This document shows, piece by piece, positions 1 through 7,521 of a DNA stretch of 21,450 nucleotides. The DNA is from Candidatus Tectimicrobiota bacterium (lineage in GTDB: Bacteria > JACPSX01). Positions within the stretch are counted from its first letter, which is position 1. The number at the start of each line of letters is the position of its first letter. The notes under the pieces are model-generated. The model worked only from the letters and a program-made list of their open reading frames with translations. It did not search any database and had not been told where the DNA came from. The stretch spans positions 1 through 21,450 of the forward strand of contig JACPSX010000007.1 of NCBI GenBank assembly GCA_016193065.1. The letters run 5' to 3'. A program made the translations under genes and the position numbers.

Positions 1-112
1 CTAGGGGGCACACCCGGTCTCCAAGAGAAAAGGGGCTGGTGGGTCGCTGCGGGAGGCGTGAAGCGAAGGGTAGGCAGCAGCCCCGAGAAGTTCAAGTCAG
101 GTAGGTGGGCAG

Positions 113-1783
113 ATGTTTGATCCGGAATCTTTGAAGAGGCTGAAGGCCGAGCGGAAGCGCTGGGAGGAAAAGGTGGAGAACGCCCTCGGTCAATCACCGG
201 AGAAGCGGCGGGAAATTCTCACCTCCTCGGGCATCCCGGTCGAGCGGATCTATACACCCGAATCCACCGCGAAGCAGGACTACCTCCAAGACCAGGGCTT
301 TCCCGGGGAGTACCCCTACACCCGGGGAGTGCAGACCACGATGTACCGGGGTCGCCTGTGGACCATGCGCCAGTACGCAGGCTTTGCCAGCGCGGAGGAA
401 TCAAACCAGCGCTACCGCTACCTCCTCTCCCAGGGCCAGACGGGGTTATCCGTGGCCTTTGATCTCCCCACCCAGATGGGGTACGACTCCGATCACCCCA
501 TGGTCCGGGGAGAAGTGGGGCGGGTCGGGGTGGCGATTTCCTCCCTGCAGGACATGGAGATTTTGCTGGCGGAGATTCCTCTGGAGAAGATCAGCATCTC
601 CATGACGATCAACGCCACGGCCGCCATCTTGCTAGGGATGGTGATCGCCGTGGCCGAGCGGCAGGGGGTGGAGACCCGCAATCTCCAGGGGACCCTGCAG
701 AACGACCTGCTCAAGGAATACGTGGCCCGCGGCACGTACATCTACCCTCCGGAGCCTTCCCTGCGGATCAGCACGGACATCATCTCCTTTTGTCAGGAGC
801 ACATGCCCCGCTGGAACCCCATCAGCATCAGCGGCTACCACATGCGGGAGGCTGGCTGCACGGCGGTCCAGGAGGTGGCCTTCACGCTGGCGAACGGCAT
901 CGCCTACGTGGAAGCGGCGCGGAAGGCGGGCTTGGCGGTGGACGATTTCGCCCCCCGCCTGTCTTTCTTCTTCAACGTGCATATGAACTTTCTGGAGGAG
1001 GTGGCCAAATTCCGGGCCGCCCGGCGCTTGTGGGCCCGGATCATGAAAGAGCGCTTCGGAGCGCGGGACGAGAACTCCTGCCGGCTGCGCTTCCATGCCC
1101 AGACGGCGGGCTGCACCTTGACGGCCCAGCAGCCCGACAACAACGTGGTTCGTGTGACCTTGCAGGCCCTGGCCGCGGTTCTGGGCGGCGTCCAATCCCT
1201 GCACACGAACTCCAAGGACGAGGCCCTGGCTCTCCCTTCCGCCGAGGCGGCTCTCCTGGCCCTGCGCACCCAGCAAATCATCGCTTACGAGAGCGGGGTG
1301 GCGGACACGGCGGACCCGCTGGGCGGCTCCTACGCCGTGGAGGCCCTGACCTCGGAAATCGAGGAGCGGGCCCGGGATTACTTGCAGCGCATCGACCGGA
1401 TGGGAGGATCTTTAAAAGCCATCTCCTTCATGCAAAGGGAGATTCAGGAAGCGGCCTACCGGACTCAGAAGGCCGTGGAGCGCAAGGAGGAGATCGTAGT
1501 CGGGGTCAACGAGTTTGTTTCTGCCGATGATGGAATCCATGAGACGCTGCAGATTGATCCCCAGGTCGAGGAGCGCCAGCACCGCAAGCTGGCCGCCCTG
1601 CGAGCAGGCCGGGATGGGGCAGCGGTGGCCCGGGCGCTGGATGAACTCAACGCTGCAGCCAAAACAGGCGCAAATCTGGTCCCGCCGATCTTGCAGGCCG
1701 TCACGGTCTATGCTACTTTGGGTGAGATAGCTGACTGCCTCCGCTCGGTCTTCGGAGTCTACCGGGAACAGGTCGTCCTCTAA
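113..1783 (+). CDS. Methylmalonyl-CoA mutase large (catalytic) subunit, B12 domain absent
   Basis: This subunit carries the substrate-binding TIM barrel of the enzyme that interconverts methylmalonyl-CoA and succinyl-CoA in propionate and branched-chain breakdown. At 556 residues it has the length of stand-alone alpha subunits. It ends at the barrel linker, without a DxHxxG B12-binding domain, so a separate small subunit must supply cobalamin. Residues matching known active-site positions are visible: Y78 in TMY, R206 in [10 protein letters not shown]242-H243 in SGYHMREAG and R282 in PRLSFF. The Y and R at the first two positions are those of methylmalonyl-CoA mutase; isobutyryl-CoA mutases have F and Q there. 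The ATG is preceded by a modest GGTAGGTGGG Shine-Dalgarno. No small subunit or MeaB-type chaperone follows; alaS does. Any partner must lie upstream or elsewhere. The 112 bases before it show no recognisable gene. Confidence 0.95.
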   Translation: MFDPESLKRLKAERKRWEEKVENALGQSPEKRREILTSSGIPVERIYTPESTAKQDYLQDQGFPGEYPYTRGVQTTMYRGRLWTMRQYAGFASAEESNQRYRYLLSQGQTGLSVAFDLPTQMGYDSDHPMVRGEVGRVGVAISSLQDMEILLAEIPLEKISISMTINATAAILLGMVIAVAERQGVETRNLQGTLQNDLLKEYVARGTYIYPPEPSLRISTDIISFCQEHMPRWNPISISGYHMREAGCTAVQEVAFTLANGIAYVEAARKAGLAVDDFAPRLSFFFNVHMNFLEEVAKFRAARRLWARIMKERFGARDENSCRLRFHAQTAGCTLTAQQPDNNVVRVTLQALAAVLGGVQSLHTNSKDEALALPSAEAALLALRTQQIIAYESGVADTADPLGGSYAVEALTSEIEERARDYLQRIDRMGGSLKAISFMQREIQEAAYRTQKAVERKEEIVVGVNEFVSADDGIHETLQIDPQVEERQHRKLAALRAGRDGAAVARALDELNAAAKTGANLVPPILQAVTVYATLGEIADCLRSVFGVYREQVVL

Positions 1784-1849
1784 GTCGTCAGAAGAGTCCG
1801 GTCCGCGCTGCGCGACAAAGATGCCCCTCGCCGCACCCAGAGGGTACCC

Positions 1850-1874
1850 GGGGGGAGAGGGATGGGTGAGGGGG
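1850..1874 (+). other. G-quadruplex-type G-run motif in the alaS leader
   Basis: Four runs of three or more G (six, three, three and five) are separated by AGA, AT and TGA. This satisfies the simple G3+N1-7 quadruplex pattern on the coding strand, and the motif ends 22 bases before the alaS start. Whether it folds or regulates is inference. Runs of this kind are also common as low-complexity intergenic sequence in GC-rich genomes. Confidence 0.4.
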
Positions 1875-1876
1875 CC

Positions 1877-1900
1877 ATGGAGAGAAGCGAAACACCATGA
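1877..1900 (+). CDS. Possible seven-codon leader minicistron overlapping alaS
   Basis: An ATG at 1877 opens a frame reading MERSETP. Its TGA (1898-1900) shares bases with the alaS ATG (1897-1899), forming an ATGA junction. A GTGAGGGG run sits two bases before this ATG and could serve as a ribosome site, while the alaS ATG itself has only a distant GGAGAGAAG. Termination and re-initiation could therefore feed alaS. A frame this short arises easily by chance. Confidence 0.25.
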   Translation: MERSETP

Positions 1901-4545
1901 CGGGAAACGAAATCAGGGAGAGCTTTCTGCGCTATTTTGAGTCCCAGGGTCACACCCGGGTCGCCAGCGCCTCCCTGATCCCCCGCGGAGATCCCACGCT
2001 ACTTTTTACCAATGCCGGCATGGTGCCCTTCAAGGACGTCTTCCTTGGGGTTGAGATGCGCCCCTACGTGCGGGCCGCCTCTTCCCAGAAGTGCCTGCGG
2101 GTGAGCGGCAAGCACAACGACCTGGAAACCGTGGGCCGCACGGGGCGCCACCACACCTTCTTCGAGATGCTGGGGAACTTTTCCTTTGGAGATTATTTCA
2201 AGAAAGAGGCCATCGAGTTTGCCTGGGAATTCATGACCCGCACGGTGGGTCTGCCCGCCGAGCGTCTCTGGATCACGCTCTTCCGGGAAGACGATGAGGC
2301 CTACGACCTCTGGCACCGGCACATGGGCATTCCCTCCGGCAAGATCGTCCGTTTGGATGAGAAGGACAACTTCTGGTCCATGGGGGAGACGGGCCCCTGC
2401 GGCCCGTGCTCGGAGATCCACATCGATCAGGGGGAAGGGATCGGCTGCGGACGCCCCACCTGCGGCGTGGATTGTGATTGCGACCGTTTCCTCGAACTGT
2501 GGAATCTGGTCTTCATGCAGTACAACCGGGATCATTCCGGGACCTCGACGCCTCTGCCCAGACCCAGCGTGGATACGGGTATGGGGCTCGAGCGCATGTG
2601 CGCGGTCCTGCAGGGTCGCACCAGCAACTACGACACGGATCTCCTGCGGCCCCTGATCGAGGCGGTGACGGAGCTCTCCGGTCAACCTTATGCGGAGGAT
2701 TCCCCCAGAGCCGTCTCCTTCCGCGTCATCGCAGACCACATCCGGGCCCTCACCTTCCTCATTAGCGACAGCATCCTCCCCTCCAACGAGGGTAGGGGCT
2801 ACGTCTTGCGCCGGATCATGCGCAGAGCGGCCCGGCATGGCAAGATTCTGGGGCTTCACGAGCCCTTCCTGCACAAGCTGGTAGGCAACGTGGTGGCCAT
2901 CATGGAAAAGGGTTATCCGGAGCTCCACCAATCCAAGCAGACCATCGAGCGCGTGATCCTCCACGAGGAGGAACGATTCGTGCTCACCTTGGAGCAGGGG
3001 ATGCGACTTCTGGAAGAGGTGATGGCGGAGAAGAAGCGCAAGGGCGAGCGGCACATTTCCGGAGAGACGACCTTTAAGCTCTACGATACATATGGTTTTC
3101 CCCTGGACCTGGTTCAGGACATCGCTGCGGATGCGGGTTTTAGCGTAGATGAGGCCGGCTTCCAGACCGCCATGGAGCGGCAGCGGGAGCAGGCCCGGGC
3201 TTCCTGGAAAGGGAGCGGGGCCGAAGGGGTCAAGGAAGTTTACCGGCGGTTCTTGAGAGCAGAAGACTCCTTCGTCGGCTACGACCATCTGGAGATAGAG
3301 ACGATCGTCTTAACTCTGCTCAAGGGGGAAACCCCGGTGGATGTTGCCCGCGAGGGGGAAGAGGTCGATGTGATTCTGGAAAAGACCCCGTTTTATGGCG
3401 AATCCGGCGGCCAGTTGGGAGATGCGGGGCAGATCTGGAATCCAGATCAGGGCTTGCTGGCCGAGGTTCTAGACACCAAGAAGCCGATTCCGGGCCTCCA
3501 CGTGCATAAGGTAAAGGTCCTCCAGGGAGTGTTGCGGAAAGATCAAGTCGTTCATGCCCGGGTGGACGGAGAGCGCCGCGGGCAGACGGTTCTCAACCAC
3601 TCGGCTACTCACATCCTCCACTCGGTGCTCAGAGAAGTTCTCGGAGACCACGTCAAGCAGGCGGGCTCCCTGGTGGCGCCGGACCGCCTGCGCTTTGACT
3701 TCACCCACTTCTCCCGGCTCACGGAAAGAGAGGTCGAGCGTATCGAAGAGCAAGTGAACAGCCACGTGCGCGAGAACGTCCGGGTGGAAAGCGGTCAGAT
3801 GCCGCTGGAGGAGGCCCTGTCCCAGGGAGCCATGGCCCTCTTTGGTGAGAAGTACGGCCAGATTGTCCGGGTGGTCCAGATGGGGGATTTCAGCCAGGAG
3901 CTTTGCGGCGGTACCCACGCAAAAGCAACGGGAGACATCGGATTCTTCAAGATCCTTCAGGAAGGGGGAGTTGCTGCAGGTGTGCGCCGCGTTGAGGCCC
4001 TGACCGGCAGCGGCGCCCACCAGTTCGTGCGCCGGGAAGAGGATCTTCTCTCCGAGATCCGTGACCTCCTGAAGGCCAAGCCGTTTGACGAAGAGGACAA
4101 AGTTCGCCGCCTCGTGGAAAGGGTCCGGGAGCTTGAGCGCGAGAACCGGGAGATCAAGGGACGGGCCTTGCAGGCCAGTGCCGAGGATCTGTTCTCCCAG
4201 GTGCGGACCTTGCAGGGGGTGAAGGTTCTTGCCGTCCAGATCGAGGAATCGGATCCCAAGGCTCTGCGGACCTTTGTGGATAACGCCAAAGACCGTCTGG
4301 GTTCCGGTATCGTGGTTGTAGGAGCCGTGAGCGACGGCAAGGTCTCCCTGGTGGGAGGAGTCACCAAGGATCTCACCCATCGCTTTCATGCCGGAAACAT
4401 TTTGAAGGAAGTTTCCGCCTTGGTCGAGGGAACCGGCGGCGGGCGTCCGGACATGGCCCAGGCCGGCGGCAAAAACCCCTCCCGCCTCAAAGAAGCCCTG
4501 CAAAAGGTCTACGAGATCATCGAAAAGCAGGGTCCCCCTTCCTGA
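1897..4545 (+). CDS. alaS: Alanine-tRNA ligase
   Basis: This cytoplasmic class II synthetase charges tRNA-Ala and clears mischarged Ser and Gly through an editing domain. Its 882 residues match the usual bacterial length (about 875). The N-terminal catalytic core begins with the typical FTNAGMVPFKDVFLG segment and contains GETGPCGPCSEI. The editing domain has its metal-binding set: H568 and H572 in HSATH, and C670 and H674 in CGGTH. The C-terminal DHHA1-type domain ends with the glycine-rich GTGGGRPDMAQAGG stretch. The protein appears complete. It follows the mutase gene by 113 bases, and the spacer holds a G-run motif and a possible leader peptide. No recX or recA lies beside it. It ends 54 bases before a toxin-antitoxin pair that appears to have its own promoter. 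Confidence 0.98.
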   Translation: MTGNEIRESFLRYFESQGHTRVASASLIPRGDPTLLFTNAGMVPFKDVFLGVEMRPYVRAASSQKCLRVSGKHNDLETVGRTGRHHTFFEMLGNFSFGDYFKKEAIEFAWEFMTRTVGLPAERLWITLFREDDEAYDLWHRHMGIPSGKIVRLDEKDNFWSMGETGPCGPCSEIHIDQGEGIGCGRPTCGVDCDCDRFLELWNLVFMQYNRDHSGTSTPLPRPSVDTGMGLERMCAVLQGRTSNYDTDLLRPLIEAVTELSGQPYAEDSPRAVSFRVIADHIRALTFLISDSILPSNEGRGYVLRRIMRRAARHGKILGLHEPFLHKLVGNVVAIMEKGYPELHQSKQTIERVILHEEERFVLTLEQGMRLLEEVMAEKKRKGERHISGETTFKLYDTYGFPLDLVQDIAADAGFSVDEAGFQTAMERQREQARASWKGSGAEGVKEVYRRFLRAEDSFVGYDHLEIETIVLTLLKGETPVDVAREGEEVDVILEKTPFYGESGGQLGDAGQIWNPDQGLLAEVLDTKKPIPGLHVHKVKVLQGVLRKDQVVHARVDGERRGQTVLNHSATHILHSVLREVLGDHVKQAGSLVAPDRLRFDFTHFSRLTEREVERIEEQVNSHVRENVRVESGQMPLEEALSQGAMALFGEKYGQIVRVVQMGDFSQELCGGTHAKATGDIGFFKILQEGGVAAGVRRVEALTGSGAHQFVRREEDLLSEIRDLLKAKPFDEEDKVRRLVERVRELERENREIKGRALQASAEDLFSQVRTLQGVKVLAVQIEESDPKALRTFVDNAKDRLGSGIVVVGAVSDGKVSLVGGVTKDLTHRFHAGNILKEVSALVEGTGGGRPDMAQAGGKNPSRLKEALQKVYEIIEKQGPPS

Positions 4546-4564
4546 AGAAATCTGTCCGCTGGAC

Positions 4565-4602
4565 TTGACACTTCTAGTAGGAATTCATACACTACTGGTA
4601 TG
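4565..4602 (+). promoter_or_regulatory. Promoter and likely self-operator of the VapBC-type pair
   Basis: A perfect -35 TTGACA (4565-4570) is followed after 17 bases by TACACT (4588-4593). Transcription would then begin at about 4599-4600, on or next to the antitoxin ATG at 4600, so the mRNA would be leaderless or nearly so; no Shine-Dalgarno precedes this ATG. Two inverted repeats cover the same bases: CATAC-N7-GTATG (4586-4602), which includes the start codon, and AGTAG-N11-CTACT (4576-4596). AbrB-fold antitoxins usually repress their own promoter through such palindromes, so operator function is a reasonable inference. Confidence 0.6.
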
Positions 4603-4830
4603 AAAACAACCGTTTCGGAAAAAGGCCAAGTCACGATTCCCAAACCCCTGCGGGATCGCCTAGGGATTCGCCCGGGTCACGTCCTGGATTTCCAGGAAGA
4701 ACGGGGGCGTCTGGTCGCCACTAAGGCCACTCCGCAAGATCCGTTGCAGAGCGTGTACGGGATCCTCAAGCTGGGCCGTTCGACGGACGACTTGATTAAG
4801 GCTTTACGTGGCACAGCGGACGCGACGTGA
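4600..4830 (+). CDS. AbrB/SpoVT-family antitoxin (VapB-like)
   Basis: This 76-residue protein has the swapped-hairpin AbrB/MazE DNA-binding fold in its first 45 residues: TVSEKGQVTIPKPLRDRLGI followed by RPGHVLDF. The remaining 30 residues, with a hydrophobic ILKLGRSTDDLIKALRG stretch, probably wrap around the toxin as in other VapB proteins. The last codons overlap the next gene in a GTGA junction (toxin GTG at 4827, antitoxin TGA at 4828-4830), the standard coupled arrangement of toxin-antitoxin pairs. The gene has its own promoter and overlapping palindromes, which implies self-repression. It is unrelated in function to alaS upstream. The family and the pairing are clear. Pairing with this particular PIN toxin is inferred from position. 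Confidence 0.88.
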   Translation: MKTTVSEKGQVTIPKPLRDRLGIRPGHVLDFQEERGRLVATKATPQDPLQSVYGILKLGRSTDDLIKALRGTADAT

Positions 4831-5237
4831 TCACGGCCGTTGATACCAATGTCCTGCTGGATGTGTTTGGAGCGGATCACACCTACGGGGCCCGATCGAG
4901 AAAGGCCATCGGTTCCTGCCTGACCGAGGGTGGCCTCGTAGCCTGTGAAGTGGTTTGGGCAGAGGTTGCGAGCTTCTTCCCTTCCCCCGATGCCGCACAA
5001 GATGCCATGGACCGCATGGGAGTGGAGTTCAGCCCCATCGAAGTGAAGACGGCACTGGCGGCCAGCACCGCTTGGAAAGCCTATCGAAGTCGTGGTGGGC
5101 GGCGCGATCGCGTGGTGGCGGATTTTCTAATCGGCGCGCACGCACTCTCTCAGGCCGATCGCCTACTCACACGGGACCGAGGCTTCTACCGGGCCTACTT
5201 TTCCCGCCTTCGGGTACTTGACCCCACGAGAGGATAG
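4827..5237 (+). CDS. PIN-domain ribonuclease toxin (VapC-like)
   Basis: This 136-residue PIN domain is a Mg2+-dependent RNase fold, typically the toxin of VapBC pairs that cleave tRNA or rRNA. The acidic quartet is present: D6 in AVDTNVLLD, E46 in VVWAEV, D99 in VVADFLIGAHA and D117 in LTRDRGFY. The protein should therefore be catalytically competent. It starts at GTG inside the antitoxin stop codon. Its own ribosome site is poor, as expected if it is translated by coupling at a lower rate than the antitoxin. After its stop comes a 321-base region without genes. The RNA target cannot be predicted from sequence. Confidence 0.88.
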   Translation: MITAVDTNVLLDVFGADHTYGARSRKAIGSCLTEGGLVACEVVWAEVASFFPSPDAAQDAMDRMGVEFSPIEVKTALAASTAWKAYRSRGGRRDRVVADFLIGAHALSQADRLLTRDRGFYRAYFSRLRVLDPTRG

Positions 5238-5558
5238 CCAGGGAAAGAAAGGGGCAGCCTCGCCTGTCCCCACGATTGGATGCCATCTCCGCTGTGCCGA
5301 CGGCCACGTCGCGTGACAAAACTTGATTTTTGGACCCGTTATTTCACCCGGGTAAAACAAGGTCCCCCAGGGCCTTCCTTATTTCACAAAACTGGCAAAG
5401 GATGAAACAAGACCGCCGGTTTAAGGTCTCAACGGAGAGGTCTGAGCGCCGGGGGGTTACAGGCTGGAAGTCGAGTGGAGCGAACGGTGAGGGAATTTAG
5501 CGGGTCTGTTTCGGGAAGCACCTTGATTGTTTTGGCCCCTCGGCGCTCAGACGGGCTG
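5238..5558. other. Non-coding gap after the toxin-antitoxin pair
   Basis: No protein-coding frame with family resemblance was found here on either strand, and no tRNA-like T-arm. The only structure noticed is the palindrome at 5332-5365 plus a second TTATTTCAC (5379-5387) followed by AAACAAGACC. These partly repeat the sequence of the palindrome, so the gap may hold a decayed mobile or regulatory element. Confidence 0.5.
5332..5365. repeat. Imperfect palindrome centred on CCCGGG
   Basis: The left arm GGACCCGTTATTTCACCC and the right arm GGGTAAAACAAGGTCC are near reverse complements: GGACC/GGTCC at the tips and ACCC/GGGT at the centre, with short gaps between. A partial second copy of the internal words (TTATTTCAC, then AAACAAG) follows at 5379-5414. 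It could be an operator or the end of a vanished insertion. Function is unknown. Confidence 0.4.
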
Positions 5559-5747
5559 CTACTCATCTTTCAGCATCGAACGAATCTGCTCTCGGAGTTC
5601 AGCCGTGTTCTCGTGTCCGTGCTCCTGAACCGCATGCCGGACAGCGACCGTGAGCACCTCCTCTTCCGTCCCCGCGATGGCCAGAGTGCATTGCTTCTCA
5701 CTGGGGAATGCCCTGCAATCAATGAACTTCCGATTCATGCTTGCCAT
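5559..5747 (-). CDS. DUF1059 family small protein
   Basis: The protein has 62 residues and reads MASMNRKFIDCRAFPSEKQC at the start, then TLAIAGTEEEV and HAVQEHGHENTAELREQIR. This is the full-length pattern of the DUF1059 family: a short conserved domain with FxDCR, a GTExEV segment and HGHxDTPELRE near the end. Its function is unknown. The frame is open further upstream, but the family homology begins at this ATG, which has a good Shine-Dalgarno (GGGAGGGGGTGAAACGT before ATG). A longer open frame on the opposite strand (5475-5876) shows no family resemblance and is taken as its shadow. It is a single-gene unit pointing back toward the toxin gene. Confidence 0.85.
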   Translation of the reverse strand: MASMNRKFIDCRAFPSEKQCTLAIAGTEEEVLTVAVRHAVQEHGHENTAELREQIRSMLKDE

Positions 5748-6040
5748 ACGTTTCACCCCCTCCCTTGGATCGAACGTCTTTGGAGCACCTTCCCACCATG
5801 CCTCGAGCTTCTTCCGCTGACCCGATCCGTTGTGAATCGGGCCACAGGAAGGGTGCACCAAAGTCCTGCGATTTGACCTATGTCACAATGTGGCTTGACA
5901 ATTACCCAACGACTGGCCTGCAGTCAATACCTAATTTTGTATATTTGAGGGGTCATCGGGGCTTGCGCATGGATCCGGATCCGAATATCCTCTATCCTCG
6001 GTTAGGAGGCGGCCCCAGGGTTGAATAGGAGGAAGAACTT
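5748..6040. other. Divergent spacer between the DUF1059 gene and pntAA
   Basis: This 293-base spacer must hold the leaders of the two divergent genes. It is noticeably AT-richer between 5880 and 5950, contains TTGACA at 5895-5900 and a GTATATT at 5939-5945, but no correctly spaced -35/-10 pair. The GGATCCGGATCC doublet (5971-5982) is a small palindrome. The pntAA ribosome site AGGAGGAAG lies just before 6041. No convincing gene was found. Confidence 0.4.
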
Positions 6041-7228
6041 GTGATCATCGGCGTTCCCAAGGAGTCTTTTCCCGGGGAGAAGAGGGTTGCTCTGGTTCCG
6101 GCTGTCGTCCCCACCCTTGCCAAGGCTGGTCATGAAGTCGTTGTGGAGACAAGCGCCGGGCTCGCAGCGGGTTACCCGGATGCCGATTATGCCGACAAGG
6201 GCGCCAGGATTCTCGCCTCCCGGGGCGAGGTGTTTGCCGCCTCGGAGGCGGTCTTCCAGGTCCTCTGCTACGGGGCGAACGATAAGACCGGAGGCGAAGA
6301 CCTGCCACTTTTGCGCCGCGATCAGGTCCTGATGGGTTTCCTCCGGCCCCTGGGATCCCCGGAGACGGTAAAGGAAATCGCGGCGACCGGCGCCATTGCT
6401 TTTGCCGTCGAGCTGATGCCGCGCATCACCCGGGCCCAGAGCATGGACGCTCTGTCCGCCATGTCTACGGTGGCCGGGTACAAAGCCGTCCTGCTGGCCG
6501 CCACCACCCTTCCCCGGATGTTCCCGATGCTCATGACCGCGGCCGGCACGATCGCCCCGGCGCGGGTTCTGGTCATCGGCGCCGGGGTGAACGGACTCCA
6601 GGCCATGGCAACGGCCCGCAAGCTCGGCGCCGTGGTGTCCGCATACGACATCCGGCCGGCGGCCAAGGAACAGGTGCTGAGCGTCGGGGCGCGCTTCGTC
6701 GAGCTGCCCCTGGAGGCGGCCGACGCGGAGGACAAGCACGGCTACGCCCGGTCCCAGGACGAAACCTTCTACCAGCGCCAGCGCGAACTGTTGGCGCGCG
6801 TGGTGGCTGAAAGCGATGTGGTCATCACTACGGCGGTGGTCCCCGGCAGAAAGGCGCCCGTGCTGATCACCGCCGAAATGGTCGCCCGCATGGCCTCCGG
6901 CTCGGTGATCGTGGACCTGGCGGCGGAGCGGGGCGGCAACTGCGAGCTGACGCGGGCCACTGAGACCATCATCGACCACGGGGTGACGATCATCGGCCCC
7001 GTGAACCTGGCCGGCACGGCGCCCTACCACGCCAGCCAGCTCTACGCCAAAAACCTCACCACGTTCTTCCTGCACCTCGTCAGGGAGGGCAAGCTCCAGC
7101 TTGGCCTGGAAGACGAGATCACCCGCGAGACCCTCCTGACCCAAGGCGGCGAGGTGGTGCACCCGCGGGTCCGGGAGGCCCTGCACCCGCAAGGCGGGTA
7201 CCCGACGCTGGAAAGGAGGACTTCATGA
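6041..7228 (+). CDS. pntAA: NAD(P) transhydrogenase subunit alpha part 1 (NAD-binding)
   Basis: This is the soluble dI domain of proton-translocating transhydrogenase, which binds NAD(H) and exchanges hydride with the NADP(H) domain of PntB. In three-gene versions dI is a separate subunit of about 380-400 residues, as here (395). The Rossmann motif VIGAGVNGLQA (178-188) ends in an acidic D203, as expected for NAD. The RQD contact triad is visible as R131, Q133 and D136 in RAQSMDALSA. VDLAAERGGNCE is the conserved strand-loop near the end. The start is GTG, chosen for the AGGAGGAAG ribosome site and the alignment of the first strand (IIGVPKE). The stop overlaps the next ATG by ATGA. Confidence 0.97.
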   Translation: MIIGVPKESFPGEKRVALVPAVVPTLAKAGHEVVVETSAGLAAGYPDADYADKGARILASRGEVFAASEAVFQVLCYGANDKTGGEDLPLLRRDQVLMGFLRPLGSPETVKEIAATGAIAFAVELMPRITRAQSMDALSAMSTVAGYKAVLLAATTLPRMFPMLMTAAGTIAPARVLVIGAGVNGLQAMATARKLGAVVSAYDIRPAAKEQVLSVGARFVELPLEAADAEDKHGYARSQDETFYQRQRELLARVVAESDVVITTAVVPGRKAPVLITAEMVARMASGSVIVDLAAERGGNCELTRATETIIDHGVTIIGPVNLAGTAPYHASQLYAKNLTTFFLHLVREGKLQLGLEDEITRETLLTQGGEVVHPRVREALHPQGGYPTLERRTS

Positions 7229-7521
7229 CGACGGATCTCCTCACGGGGCTGTACATCTTCCTCCTGGCCGGCTTTCTCGGCTTGGAGCTGATCAAGCGCG
7301 TGTCTCCCCTCTTGCACACCCCGCTCATGGCCCTGACGAACGCCATCTCGGCCATCGCGGTGGTGGGCTCCATCGTCATCGCTGGCGAGCAGCGCAGCAC
7401 GCTTTCCACGGTGCTGGGGACTATCGCCGTGACCGCCTCCGTGACGAACGTGGTGGGCGGCTTCCTGATCACGGACCGGATGCTTAAGATGTTCAAGAAG
7501 AAGGATCAGAAGCGATCATGA
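7225..7521 (+). CDS. pntAB: NAD(P) transhydrogenase subunit alpha part 2 (membrane)
   Basis: This 98-residue membrane piece of domain dII corresponds to the C-terminal membrane part of a full-length PntA. Three hydrophobic segments are visible at about residues 7-22, 38-53 and 62-82, and a lysine-rich tail (FKKKDQKRS) lies probably on the cytoplasmic side. It overlaps both neighbours through ATGA junctions (7225-7228 and 7518-7521), so the three subunits should be translated in coupled fashion and assemble in the inner membrane. Confidence 0.95.
   Translation: MTTDLLTGLYIFLLAGFLGLELIKRVSPLLHTPLMALTNAISAIAVVGSIVIAGEQRSTLSTVLGTIAVTASVTNVVGGFLITDRMLKMFKKKDQKRS

Noticed and set aside
113-1783. 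Isobutyryl-CoA or related mutase
   Set aside because: Y78 and R206 occupy the two positions that mark methylmalonyl-CoA specificity.
1999-3288. Long open frame antisense to alaS (429 codons)
   Set aside because: GC-rich coding DNA leaves such frames open by codon structure. The translation has no family features and alaS is unmistakable. The same applies to the frame at 3469-4503.
5475-5876. Plus-strand open frame of 133 codons
   Set aside because: The opposite strand encodes a clear DUF1059 protein with a good ribosome site, while this frame has neither.
6002-7192. Long open frame antisense to pntAA
   Set aside because: It is a low-complexity His/Gly/Arg-rich translation with no domain. 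It mirrors a well-conserved gene.
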